This document shows, piece by piece, positions 34,341-43,900 of a DNA stretch of 64,000 bases; the stretch's first letter is position 1; each line of letters opens with the position of its first letter. The position numbers and the translations under genes are program-made. Source of the DNA: Lysobacter panacisoli (GTDB taxonomy: Bacteria; Pseudomonadota; Gammaproteobacteria; Xanthomonadales; Xanthomonadaceae); NCBI RefSeq assembly GCF_009765165.1, contig NZ_VLNU01000001.1:3667399-3731398 (forward strand). Reading direction: 5' to 3'. Below the pieces are notes generated by a model. The model searched no databases. It saw nothing but the letters and a program-made list of their open reading frames with translations, and was not told the origin of the DNA.

Positions 34341-34976
34341 ATGGCCGGGCAACACCCCGATCCGCCCCGGGAGTACCTCGACAAGCTGCGGCTGGTCTGC
34401 CTCGACCTGCCCGATGTCGCCGAGGAACAGGCCTGGACCGGCACGCGCTGGTGCATCGGCAAGAAGAACTTCGCGCACGCGGTGATGATCACCGACGGCT
34501 GGCCGCCGGCCTACGCCAAGGTCGCCGGCACCGACGGCCCGCGGTGCGTGCTGACGTTCCGCACGCCGCGGCCGGTCGCCGAAGTGCCGCGCCTGTCGCG
34601 ACCGCCCTACTTCCTGCCGCGCTGGTGGCCGGACATCGCCGGCATGGCGCTGGATGTCGACACCGACTGGGACGACGTGGAGCAGCACCTCGTCGCCAGC
34701 TACTGCGCGATGGCGCCGAAGAAGCGCAATGGGTGCAGGCCAACCGCGCCTGAGGCGCGCGTGGACGCGCGGCGGCGTCCGGCTATAGTCGGCGCATCCA
34801 GCCTCAGGACCGCCGCATGCAACAGTCGCCATCGCACCGTGCCACGCCGCGTTTCCCGTGGCGCTATCTGGTGCTGGTGGTGGTGCCGCTGGCGATCGCG
34901 GTGGCGATGTCGCATTACCCGCTGTCCTCCGTGCCCGCCGTCGCGCCCGCGGCGCAGGCCACGCACGACGCGCTGA
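34341..34976 (+). CDS. MmcQ/YjbR-family protein, possible 3' frameshift
   Basis: The family part covers about 130 residues (REYLDKLRLVCLDLPDVAEE, RWCIGKKNFAHAVMI, LTFRTPRPVAEV, DWDDVEQHLVASYCAMAPKK). This is a CyaY-like fold of unknown, perhaps DNA-binding, function. The frame then runs on into arginine-rich nonsense-like sequence and overlaps the next gene by 160 bases. A single-base shift near 34715 would end it at 34753 in a frame reading EEAQWVQANRA. The true end may therefore be 34753. Confidence 0.65.
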   Translation: MAGQHPDPPREYLDKLRLVCLDLPDVAEEQAWTGTRWCIGKKNFAHAVMITDGWPPAYAKVAGTDGPRCVLTFRTPRPVAEVPRLSRPPYFLPRWWPDIAGMALDVDTDWDDVEQHLVASYCAMAPKKRNGCRPTAPEARVDARRRPAIVGASSLRTAACNSRHRTVPRRVSRGAIWCWWWCRWRSRWRCRITRCPPCPPSRPRRRPRTTR

Positions 34977-36184
34977 CCTCGCCGCTGTCGCGCTTCCTGA
35001 TGCAGTTGCTGGTGGTGCTGGCGGTGGCCAAGAGCGCGGGCTGGCTGCTGCGCCGTTTCGGCCAGCCGGCGGTGATCGGCGAGATGGCCGCGGGCCTGCT
35101 GCTTGGACCGCTGCTGTTCGGCGCGGTCTGGCCGCAGGCGCAGGGCTGGCTGTTCGCGCCGGAGAGCCTGGGCGCGCTCGGTCTGGTCAGTCAGTTGGGC
35201 GTGTTGATGTTCCTGTTCGTCGCCGGCGCGGAACTCGACCTGTCGAGCCTCGACGGCCGGCGCAGGTTTGCGGTGCTGGTGAGCCATGCCGGCATCGCGC
35301 TGCCGTTCCTGTGCGGTGTGCTGCTGGCGTTCGCATTGCGCGCCGAGCACACCCCGGCCGGTATCGGCTTCGACAGCTTCGCCCTGTTCATGGGCTTGTC
35401 GCTGAGCATCACCGCGTTCCCGGTGCTGCTGCGCATCCTGTCGGATCGCGGCATCGCAGGCACCGAGCTGGGGCGCATCGCGGTCGCGTGCGCGGCATTG
35501 GGCGATGCGAGCGCGTGGTGCCTGCTGGCGGTGATCATCGCCACGGTGCAGGCCAGCGGCTTCGGCATGGCGGCGGTGAGCCTGGTCGGCACGCTGCTGT
35601 TCGCGGTGGCCGTGATCGCGCTGCTGCGCCCACGCATCGCGCGCCACGCACTGAGCCCTGAACACGAAGGACGCGCGCTCATCGCGCTGCTGATGCTCGC
35701 GCTGGTGTGCAGCCTGATCACCGAGCTGCTCGGCATCCACGCGCTGTTCGGCGCGTTCCTCGCCGGCGTGGCGGTGTCCGGCCACGCGCGCCTGCGCGAG
35801 GTACTGGTGGAACGCGTGGAGCCGTTCGCGATCTCGCTGCTGCTGCCGCTGTTCTTCGCCATGACCGGTCTGCGCCTGCGCATCGACGGCTGGCGCGCGG
35901 AAGACCTGCTGCTGGCGCTTGCCATCATCGCCACCGCGACGTTCGGCAAGGGCGTGGGCACCTGGGTCGCCGCGCGCAGCGCCGGCATGCCCAACACCGA
36001 TGCCCTGCGCCTGGGCGCGCTGATGAACACGCGCGGCCTGATGGAGCTGATCGTGCTCAATCTGGGCTACGAACTGGGCCTGATCGGCGATCGCCTGTTC
36101 GCGATGCTGGTGATCATGGCGCTGGTCACCACCGCGATGACCGGGCCGCTGCTGGAGTGGATCGAGCGGCGCGCGCGACGCTGA
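34817..36184 (+). CDS. Cation:proton antiporter (CPA2, KefB-like)
   Basis: This 455-residue membrane protein of about 12-13 helices has CPA2 features: FGQPAVIGEMAAGLLLGP, LGVLMFLFVAGAELDL, SITAFPVLLRIL, CAALGDASAWCLLA (the acidic core residue in place of the D-D pair), FLAGVAVSG and LGALMNTRGLMELIVLNLG. It exchanges monovalent cations for protons. No TrkA-N or RCK regulatory domain follows, so it is the membrane part only. Confidence 0.92.
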   Translation: MQQSPSHRATPRFPWRYLVLVVVPLAIAVAMSHYPLSSVPAVAPAAQATHDALTSPLSRFLMQLLVVLAVAKSAGWLLRRFGQPAVIGEMAAGLLLGPLLFGAVWPQAQGWLFAPESLGALGLVSQLGVLMFLFVAGAELDLSSLDGRRRFAVLVSHAGIALPFLCGVLLAFALRAEHTPAGIGFDSFALFMGLSLSITAFPVLLRILSDRGIAGTELGRIAVACAALGDASAWCLLAVIIATVQASGFGMAAVSLVGTLLFAVAVIALLRPRIARHALSPEHEGRALIALLMLALVCSLITELLGIHALFGAFLAGVAVSGHARLREVLVERVEPFAISLLLPLFFAMTGLRLRIDGWRAEDLLLALAIIATATFGKGVGTWVAARSAGMPNTDALRLGALMNTRGLMELIVLNLGYELGLIGDRLFAMLVIMALVTTAMTGPLLEWIERRARR

Positions 36185-36210
36185 GCGCGCTGCGCGCACC
36201 GCCGCACGGC

Positions 36211-36564
36211 TCAGAACTCCGCTTCCTCGAGCTGGCGCACTTCGCAGTCGAGGTTCCACTCGTCGCCGTGCACCTTGAGGAAACGGCGCGTGAGTTCGAC
36301 TGCCTCGTCCATCGAGTCGGCCTTGAGGATGGCGAAGCCGCCGATCACTTCCTTGGTCTCGGTGAACGGCCCATCGACCGTGGACAGCTTGCCGTCGCGC
36401 AGGCGCACGCGCACGCCCTGCGCGGAAGGCTGCAGCCCGGCGGTATCGAGCAGCACGCCGGCAGCGGTCATCTCCTGGATGAGCTGGCCCATTTCCCGCA
36501 TCAACCGCTCGCTGGGCACCTGCCCGGTGTTTTCCTCGACGCGGACCATCGACAGATAGCGCAT
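36211..36564 (-). CDS. YCII-family protein (DGPF-type)
   Basis: This 117-residue protein has MRYLSMVRVEE and DGPFTETKEVIGGFAILKADSMDEAVELTRRF, the DGPF/YCII signature. These small ferredoxin-fold proteins often accompany sigma factors of the ECF type, but none is adjacent here. AAAGGAG lies 6 bases before the ATG at 36564, which decides the start over the ATG two codons upstream. Confidence 0.88.
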   Translation of the reverse strand: MRYLSMVRVEENTGQVPSERLMREMGQLIQEMTAAGVLLDTAGLQPSAQGVRVRLRDGKLSTVDGPFTETKEVIGGFAILKADSMDEAVELTRRFLKVHGDEWNLDCEVRQLEEAEF

Positions 36565-36728
36565 GGACATCTCCTTTCGTGGACGGCGCACGGCCGCCGG
36601 GCCTCCCGGCGTGGAACCGCGCTCCTGTAATGGCGACGAACGGGAGTCGCCCGGATCGACAAACCGCGTCGGGTTCGACGCGCGGACAGTCGGCTATGCT
36701 CCGGCCTCCTCTCCGCCGCCTGCCGCCC

Positions 36729-37928
36729 ATGACGCCGACGCGCCTGCTCGCCCGCCTCCATGCCTTTGCCCTGCTGTGGCTGCTGCTGTGCACGGCGGCG
36801 TGCGCCCAGGAGCCGGCCGGCGCGTACTTCCCGCCACGCGGCGAATGGGCGCGCATCGAGCCGGCCCAGGCCGGATTCGATCCGCGCAAACTGCAGCAGG
36901 CGATCGACTATGCGAAAGCACATGAAGCCAAGGAGCCGCGCGACCAGTCGCTGGCGCTGGCGCAGAGCTTCGGCGCGAAAGAACCCTTCTTCGACGGCCA
37001 GATCGGCCCGACCTCGACGCGCGCCGGGCTGAACGGGCTGATCGTGCGCCGAGGACGCGTCGTTGCGGAGTTCGGCGACACGCGCAGCGTGGACATGAGC
37101 CACAGCGTCACCAAGACCTTCCTCAGCACCGTGGTCGGCCTCGCCTGGCAGCGCGGGCTGATCCGCGACACCAACGACCGCGTCGCCGATTACATGCCGC
37201 GCGACGTCGACCTGTTCGCGTCCGAACACAATGCGCCGATCACCTGGGAACACCTGCTGCGCCAGACCAGCGACTGGCAGGGCACGCTGTGGGGCAAGCC
37301 GGACTGGGCCGACCGACCGTCCGGCCCCGCCGAGCAGTGGCCCAACCGCGAACGCCACGTGCCCGGCTCGCACTACATGTACAACGACGTGCGCGTGAAC
37401 GTGCTCGCCCTGGCCGCGTTGCAGGTGTGGCGTCGTCCACTGCCGGAGGTGCTGCGCGAGCAGGTGATGGATCCGATCGGTGCGGGCTCGCGCTGGCGCT
37501 GGCACGGCTACCGCAATTCGTGGATCGAACTCGACGGCCAGCAGATGCAATCGGTCAGCGGCGGCGGCCATTGGGGCGGCGGCATGTTCATCGACGCCCG
37601 CGACATGGCGCGCTTCGGCTACCTGTTCCTGCGCAACGGCCAATGGAACGGCCAGCAGCTGATCGCGCGCGAGTGGATCGACAAGGCGCGCACGCCCGGC
37701 CCGGCCAACGCCGAGTACGGCTATGCCAACTGGTTCCTCAACACCGGCCGCAAGGCGCTGCCGTCGGCACCGGAGAGCAGCGTCACCTTCCGCGGCAACG
37801 GCCAGAACATCGTCTACCTCGACTGGGACAACGACCTGCTGATCGTCGTGCGCTGGATCGATCGCGGCGAGGCGCTCGACCGCTTCATCGGCATGGTGCT
37901 GGACGCGCGAACAGGCGCGAATCCCTGA
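36729..37928 (+). CDS. Beta-lactamase-fold serine hydrolase
   Basis: This 399-residue exported protein (signal core LLWLLLCTAACA) has the class C beta-lactamase/penicillin-binding fold: S-x-x-K in HSVTKTFLSTVVGLA (nucleophile Ser), the Y-x-N-like YNDVRVN, and GGGHWGGGMFIDARDMARFGYL. It probably acts in the periplasm as an esterase or peptidase; the substrate is unknown. Its end is followed by the REP-like pair at 37960. Confidence 0.9.
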   Translation: MTPTRLLARLHAFALLWLLLCTAACAQEPAGAYFPPRGEWARIEPAQAGFDPRKLQQAIDYAKAHEAKEPRDQSLALAQSFGAKEPFFDGQIGPTSTRAGLNGLIVRRGRVVAEFGDTRSVDMSHSVTKTFLSTVVGLAWQRGLIRDTNDRVADYMPRDVDLFASEHNAPITWEHLLRQTSDWQGTLWGKPDWADRPSGPAEQWPNRERHVPGSHYMYNDVRVNVLALAALQVWRRPLPEVLREQVMDPIGAGSRWRWHGYRNSWIELDGQQMQSVSGGGHWGGGMFIDARDMARFGYLFLRNGQWNGQQLIAREWIDKARTPGPANAEYGYANWFLNTGRKALPSAPESSVTFRGNGQNIVYLDWDNDLLIVVRWIDRGEALDRFIGMVLDARTGANP

Positions 37929-37959
37929 CCCTGGTTCCGCGTGTCCTCGTCCTTGCTCG

Positions 37960-38058
37960 TCATTCCCGCGAAGGCGGGAATCCAGCTGTGCGAGCTTCAC
38001 GCTTTCCGGAGGACAGAATCGGGCCGGCGGGTTGGATCCCCGCCTCCGCGGGGATGAC
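37960..38058. repeat. REP-like doublet (BIME-type) between convergent genes
   Basis: Two hairpins in opposite orientation: ATTCCCGC/GCGGGAAT (37962-37981) and ATCCCCGC/GCGGGGAT (38036-38055), each with a 4-base loop and flanked by TCATT or ATGACA ends that are mutual inverted copies. This is the layout of a REP pair. It may terminate transcription from both sides. Confidence 0.88.
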
Positions 38059-38099
38059 AGCAGGGACGTTGCGAATGATGGCAGGCACGGCAACCACTT

Positions 38100-38528
38100 C
38101 TAGAACGTGATCTTCACCGACGACGCGCTGCGTTTGGCTTCGCCGTGGTACACCGCCTCGACGTTGTTGCCATCGGGATCGAGCGCGAACGCCGCGTAGT
38201 AGCCCGGGTGGTATTGCCTTTCACCGGGCGCGCCGTTGTCGGTGCCGCCATTGGCGAGCGCGGCCTTGTGAAAGGCGTCGACCGTGGCGCGATCCGGTGC
38301 CTGGAATGCCAGGTGATGGCGGCCGGTCAGCTCACCCTGCGCCTCTTCGCTGTCGGCGGTCGAGACGAACAGTTCGTCGGCCCAGAAGTTGGTTTCCGCG
38401 TTGCTTTCCATCGGCACCTTGAGCACGTCGAACACCGCGCTGTAGAACCTGCGGCTCTTGTCGAGATCGCGAACGACCAGCTGGACGTGGTCGATGAGAC
38501 GACCGCGATGCAGTTCCTGCGTTTCCAT
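38100..38528 (-). CDS. VOC-family (glyoxalase/dioxygenase-like) protein
   Basis: This 142-residue vicinal-oxygen-chelate protein has DHVQLVVRDLDKSRRFYSAVF at the start, HHLAFQAPDRATVDAFH in the middle and YYAAFALDPDGNNVEAVYHG at the end. His and Glu residues in these blocks are the likely metal ligands. The substrate is unknown. AAGGAG precedes the ATG. Confidence 0.92.
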   Translation of the reverse strand: METQELHRGRLIDHVQLVVRDLDKSRRFYSAVFDVLKVPMESNAETNFWADELFVSTADSEEAQGELTGRHHLAFQAPDRATVDAFHKAALANGGTDNGAPGERQYHPGYYAAFALDPDGNNVEAVYHGEAKRSASSVKITF

Positions 38529-38595
38529 GAAGGCTCCTTGTGGCGCGCGCGAGCGGCGCCGCGACGGGCGCCGATGCCGCGCTCATGCGCGATGG

Positions 38596-39123
38596 TCAGT
38601 GGTGGGACGGCGGGAACGGCGACGGCGACGGCGGGTGCGCCGATGACGTGCGCAGCAGGCTTTCGAGGTTGCGCACGCCGCGCATAGACGACAGCGTCGC
38701 GATCAGGTGGTGCAGTTCCTCGTCGAGCACTTCGCCCTTGAGCTGCACGCGACCGTCGTGCACGTGCACTTCGATCGAGCCCGGGTGATCGACCAGGCGC
38801 CCCAGCTTGGAACGGATGCGATCGTGCAGCAGTTCGTCGTCGAGCGGTTCGGTCGACAGCCGGTCGCGCGTGCGCGCCAGCGCGCCGCGAACCTGGTCGG
38901 CCGCGCGCTTGGTCTTGCCCTGCACAAGATGGGCGGCGCCATGCCCCATCGCCGCGCCACGATCGCGCGCCACCGCGCGCCGGCGACGGCCGGTGTTCGG
39001 ATCGAACAGGTACATCAGCAACGCCCCGGCGGCGAACGCCGCGGCCGCGCCGAGCACGGTGCCCAGCGCACTCCGGGCCGGCGTCTGGTTTCCCTGCAAC
39101 ATCGACAATGACGGACGTCGCAT
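38596..39123 (-). CDS. BON-domain membrane-anchored protein
   Basis: This 175-residue protein has one N-terminal hydrophobic helix (LGTVLGAAAAFAAGALLMYLF), a basic stretch (GRRRRAVARDR) and a BON domain (about 100-160; DRIRSKLGRLVDHPGSIEVHVHDGRVQLKGEV in part), which is thought to bind phospholipids. The C-terminus is serine/proline-rich. It is probably an envelope stress protein of the OsmY kind. GAAGGAG upstream decides the start. Confidence 0.88.
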   Translation of the reverse strand: MRRPSLSMLQGNQTPARSALGTVLGAAAAFAAGALLMYLFDPNTGRRRRAVARDRGAAMGHGAAHLVQGKTKRAADQVRGALARTRDRLSTEPLDDELLHDRIRSKLGRLVDHPGSIEVHVHDGRVQLKGEVLDEELHHLIATLSSMRGVRNLESLLRTSSAHPPSPSPFPPSHH

Positions 39124-39235
39124 GCGTGCTTCTCCTTCGATCCTGCGGAACCGGGATCGTGCCACCGCCATTGAAAACGCCGCGCGAAGATCGCGGCAGG
39201 CCCGCCTTAAGCGCGCCTGCCGCGGTTCATGTTCC

Positions 39236-40162
39236 TCAACGCTGCCGGTCGAAGGCGTATGTCAGCACCAGCTCGAACGATTCGTCCCGCAGGAAACCGC
39301 TGTCCGGATCGCGACCGACCCGGTACTCCAGCGAGACCGCGGCAACCTGCTTCGACTTGCCGTCCGCGGTCTTCGTGTCGAGGAACTGGTACGCGATGCC
39401 CGCGCCACCGAGGTTGGCCGACTCCGGCAGCGCGTCGTCGCCGCTCTGGCGCTGGCGCGTGGTCCAGACCGCGAACAGGCGGATGTTGCCTGTTCCGATC
39501 TTCGGGAACGGATACCAGTCCGCCGCCACCGACACCGTCGCGAACACGCCATCCAACGTGCTTTCCGCCTCCTCGGGCTGGTAACCGGAGTAGTACTGCA
39601 GCCCAGGCCGCACGCCGTACGCGTACAGCGGCGTGTTGTCCTCCTTGAGCCCTTCGCCGCCGAGCCAGCCCACGCCGTGGCGGTAGCCGTCCGGCCCCAT
39701 TCCCGACAGCGCAGTAGCGGCGAAGTCGACGCCGACGTAGCGCATCGTCGTGTCCTTCTCGATGTTGCGGCCATATTTGGCGACCGCAGTGAACTCCTTC
39801 CACGTTCCCGCGAGCGGCATCTCCGCGTTCGACCAGCCGTAGCTGTAGGTCGCACCGCCATTGGCCAGTTCGACCGGCGCGTCGTCGCTGGTGTCCAAGT
39901 GGTACTCGCCACCCATTTCGAACTGGTACTGGGCGTTGCCGCTTCCGCATTCGCGCGCGTACATCGCCGCGACCTGCGCCAGACCGACGGTGTCGTCGCC
40001 GGCAGAATGCTGCAGCGCGACCGACGCCGGCTTCAACACGAAGCCCGGCTTGTCCAGGCGATTGCGGATGCGCAGGTTCGAATCGCACAGCCCCTCATCC
40101 GCGAACGCCGGCACCGACATGGCGAGCAGCGCCGCCGCGGCCCACACGGCCCGCGCCCTCAT
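39236..40162 (-). CDS. Exported beta-barrel-like protein
   Basis: This 308-residue protein has a clear signal peptide (VWAAAALLAMSVPAFA) and a mature chain of alternating strands with aromatic belts (ATYSYGWSNAE, YAYGVRPGLQYYSGYQ, FELVLTYAF near the C-terminus). This fits an outer membrane barrel of about 12 strands. The opening CDSNLRIRNRLDKPGF is similar in style to phospholipase A-like porins, but no catalytic site was found. The upstream gene overlaps its start by 4 bases. Confidence 0.7.
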   Translation of the reverse strand: MRARAVWAAAALLAMSVPAFADEGLCDSNLRIRNRLDKPGFVLKPASVALQHSAGDDTVGLAQVAAMYARECGSGNAQYQFEMGGEYHLDTSDDAPVELANGGATYSYGWSNAEMPLAGTWKEFTAVAKYGRNIEKDTTMRYVGVDFAATALSGMGPDGYRHGVGWLGGEGLKEDNTPLYAYGVRPGLQYYSGYQPEEAESTLDGVFATVSVAADWYPFPKIGTGNIRLFAVWTTRQRQSGDDALPESANLGGAGIAYQFLDTKTADGKSKQVAAVSLEYRVGRDPDSGFLRDESFELVLTYAFDRQR

Positions 40163-40491
40163 GGCAGCGCCTTGTTGGCAGCGTCGAAGACCGCCTTGAC
40201 GCGCGCCTCGTCGGGCTGTTCGCGTGCCCCGCGACGCAGCAACAACTCAAGCACCTTGGCGACGTTCGCGTCGGCCAGGTCCGACGTCGTCATGCGCGAC
40301 TGCGTGCCGTCGTCGCGCACCTGATCGGCGAGCGAGCGCTGCCACACCGCAAGCTGCTTCAGCTTGGCATCGCCGTAGCCGAGGTTGTCGACCAGCGAGT
40401 CGGTGGGCTTGAGGTCCTTGGCGGCCTTCCGGCACAGGCCGGAAATGTTCCGCAGCGTGCGCTTTGCTGCTTCCCCTACTTCCATCGTCAT
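40159..40491 (-). CDS. Hypothetical 110-residue protein, weakly ACP-like
   Basis: This 110-residue soluble helical protein contains LKPTDSLVDNLGYGDAKLKQ, which recalls the loop and second helix of acyl carrier proteins, but the serine that would carry phosphopantetheine is not in its place. It overlaps the barrel gene by ATGA, so the two are expressed together. The likeness may be chance. Function unknown. Confidence 0.62.
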   Translation of the reverse strand: MTMEVGEAAKRTLRNISGLCRKAAKDLKPTDSLVDNLGYGDAKLKQLAVWQRSLADQVRDDGTQSRMTTSDLADANVAKVLELLLRRGAREQPDEARVKAVFDAANKALP

Positions 40492-40798
40492 AACGTCCCC
40501 TGTTGTTCGACTGCCATGTCCCGCATGCGCGCGCACCACCGTGCTCCACGCGGCGGAGTGAAGATCCTGCGACTTCCAGGGGGGCGGATGCGCCCGACAT
40601 GCGGGCTCCCCGCATCCGTGCTCCCCGTCACGGATCCTAGCGCCTCGGACGGCGCCGTGCGCACGTCGGCGGCAACAACCGTGCCAGCCGATACGACCGT
40701 TCGCGGCCGGAATCGCGGAATGCGTGCGTTGGCAAGACATGTCCGGCGAAATCACCGGGCAGGCGTGCAACGCGACAACGCGTATCCCAGGAGGGCAC
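40492..40798. other. Non-coding stretch, no feature recognised
   Basis: About 300 bases with no credible gene. They separate a leftward operon from a rightward one and presumably contain both promoters. Confidence 0.45.
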
Positions 40799-40909
40799 AT
40801 GGCGCGCACATCCCGCAAGGCCGCTGAGCCGGCCCCTGAATCCATCCGCGACGCGACGGTGTCGCTCATCCGGGAAAGCTCGCGCAAGGAGCAGCGGAAA
40901 AGGAACTGA
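40799..40909 (+). CDS. Small basic protein (36 aa)
   Basis: The frame MARTSRKAAEPAPESIRDAT and onward to RKEQRKRN is short, but AGGAGGG lies 5 bases before its ATG, which is a much better site than chance would give. It is basic, soluble and of unknown function. It lies 68 bases before the 1111-residue membrane protein gene on the same strand. Confidence 0.45.
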   Translation: MARTSRKAAEPAPESIRDATVSLIRESSRKEQRKRN

Positions 40910-40977
40910 AGCGACGAGAGCAACGGCAAGGCTGAGATGGCGCGCGGCGCGGTGCGCGCGCATCGAGGAGCCATGAC

Positions 40978-43900
40978 ATGGACATCCAGGACACGACAAC
41001 CCGCGGTCGCACCAGACGCGCGGCTACTTTGCTGGCCATCCTGTTCGCCTGCCGACTGGCAACGTCCGCGCAGGCCGCAGAGCCGCTCCCACCTGCGTTG
41101 AACACGCCACAGATCGCCAACGCGCTGCGACCGCTCGACGGCATTCCGGGCCAGATGCAGGTGCACGCGGCCGTAGCCACGATGCCCGACCCGCTGGAAA
41201 CAAGGCAGGGCCGATCCTTCGACATGACCCTCGCCGCTGGCATCGCCGGTTTCCAGGCGCACGGCTACGTGCTGGATGGATTCGCGCTGCAGTGGCCGCT
41301 GCGGACACAGAGCGGCGGTGGCAAGGATGGGACCTCCGGGACTCCGGACGAGGCGCCCGCTACTACAAGCTCGAAACCTCCCGGTGGCGATAAGCACGCA
41401 TACCGGGACCAGCCGGGGGTACTCGTGTTCCGGCGGGACAACTGGCGCCGGCAGGGCTGGAGTTCCGACATTGCGCCGACCGAGTACTTCCTCGTGTTCG
41501 TCGTCGGCGAGTCCCCGGCATACGGCGTCCAGCCCGCGGCATTCCAGGTGGCCGCCACCTGTGCCTTGAGGCTGGACGGCACGACGCGCGCGCCCCGATA
41601 CGGAAGCAAGGGAAGCTGCCACAACCTTCCGCTACCGCTTCCCCTCAAGGGCGTCGACGAACGGGCGTTCCAGCGCGAGCTGCTGCTTCCCGTCATCGGC
41701 ACCCGGTCGCGCCCCGATGGAATGCGAACCATCGTTCCTCCCGCCTGCACGACACCGACAGAATGCGCGAACGACCTCGCCCGCGTGCCAGCGACCGATC
41801 GCGTCATGTTGTGCAGGGAGGGCGAATGTCCTGCGCATTTCCCCCGGCAACTCAACATCATCGGACCCTCGTTCTCCGGCTCGGTCCAATCGATCCTGTC
41901 CGCGCTGGAAACCCTCTGCGACGCGCCGGGCGAGTGCATCGATCTGGACGTTCTGCTGCTGAGTCCTTCCGCGACGGCTACCTCGAACTGGCAGGCGATT
42001 GCGCGCGGAATTCCTGCGAAACCCGCCGTTCAAGCTGCGCCACGCCCGATCTTTCCCGGTTACGTTCCTCTCGCCTGGGGTTTGAAAACGCAGTTCTCGC
42101 TCCTGCAGAACCAGCTCTGCCCTCCCGGACTCCCGAAGTGGAAGCAACTCAGCGTCGCCGTTCTCGCCGAAGAGTCGACGTACGGGAACGAAATGCTGGC
42201 CGTCACGCGCGATGCCGAAAAGACGGGATGCATCAGGACGATGTCGGTGGCCCAGTTCCCGCCAAGCATCGCGTCCATCCGGACCGAGCAGGCGCGCCTG
42301 ACCCGGGCGCAGAAGAACCAGCGCCGCAATCTCGTTCCGGGCGCGAGTCGCCTGCTGGAGTTCAATCTGGACACGATGGACGAAGGCATCGACCGCCCTC
42401 CGCCGTATCAGCCCGAAGTGAGCTCCCGTTCGGACGAACTGATGCTCTATCGGACGATGGACGCGATGCGCCTGTACGTCAAACCGGACGTCGTCATCAT
42501 TATCGCAACGGAAATCCGCGACCGCCTGTTCCTGCTTGGCGAGGTGCGCAACCAGCTTCCCGCCGCGGTGCCGGTCCTGTTCGAACAGGATTACCTCCTG
42601 GTGCATCCGGACTACAGGAAGATCACCCGCGGAACGATCGTGGTGCCGACTTCCGACCCGCTCGTCTGCATGGACACGCAAGGCCTGCGAATGTCGATCT
42701 GTGGACGCGACTCGCAATACCATCCGATGCCGAGCGACTACGCAGCAAACGGCTTTCGCGCTACTTCCATACTCGCCGAGTACAGGCAATCGGAGGGACC
42801 GCCGTCGACGCCGAGAGTGTTCGCCCAGGCGGCGGTCGAGCGCATGAGGTATGCGCCCGTGAACTCCACGCGCCCCAGGGTTCTTGTGGCCACGCTGGCA
42901 GGTTTCCAGGGAATCGATGGAGCCGCGGCTGGCCGATTCTCATTGGCCGCGGCCGAGACGAGGATGGTCGCGCAGCTTCCCTCGTACATCGCGCTGACGG
43001 CGCTGTCGGCCTTCGCCTTGTTCGTGGCGTTCTGGATCCTGCGCGACCAGCACGGCGGACAATGGGAGCTCTCGCTCGCACGCCAACTGTTGAACGATCT
43101 CCCCATCGCACGCGGTCCCGGACGCGCAAAACGCTGCGCCGCACGGCACTACGACCGCGATGACAGCCTTATCCCCACGAGGAGTGGGATCGGAGTGTGC
43201 CTGTTGCTGGTGCTTTCCATGTTCGCAGTGGCGCTCTCCGTGGAGCGGCTGATCGCCATAGCCAACTGGGAAGCAGGTCCTTGCGTCCGTGGATGCACGG
43301 ATTTCCCGCTGGTGCATGGGCGTGACGGCGTCGCGTTGGCCTGCCTGTGGTTGCTGTACGGGTGCGTGGCCGTGGTCGGGATCGCACGCGTGGACATCCT
43401 CGACCGCCGTTTTCATCGGCTCATACGGCAGCTGTGTCCACACGAGATGCGCAAGCAGTTCCTGTACTGGACGGGCGCCAGGCACTCGTGGCTGCTTCCC
43501 TCGTTGGCCTTCACGGGCGTCATGCTGATCCTGTGGCGCGAATACTCCATCCCGAAGGGCGTCGATCCCAGTTGGCCGTGGCTGCTCTCCATCGGTGTAC
43601 TGGCGCTCGGGGTGGTCTTTCTCGCCCATCTCATCCGTCTGCACCGCCTGCAGCGCCGGCTCAGCATGTCCCTGATCCGCATACGCTCCTTCGCGGGCCC
43701 GGACTGGCCCAGATACGTCGACATCGGCGAGCCGCCGGGAACGCCGTTCAATCTGCGGCTGCGGCGCGTCCTCGACCTTGAGCCGCTCACATCGATTCCG
43801 CTGGCTGCATGGGTCCGGCAGACCCGGTTCCTGCTCGATGGAAGGGCGCCTGTCCGCGGGCCTGGCCGGATGATCTTCCTCGGCGGAAACGCACTTGTGC

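Noticed and set aside
34700..36889. 729-residue frame antisense to the antiporter
   Set aside because: Composition of histidine/arginine/glutamine repeats with no domain; it lies opposite a clear CPA2 antiporter.
37960..38058. Possible insertion sequence between the serine hydrolase and VOC genes
   Set aside because: Only two short hairpins in REP layout, no transposase frame and no target duplication.
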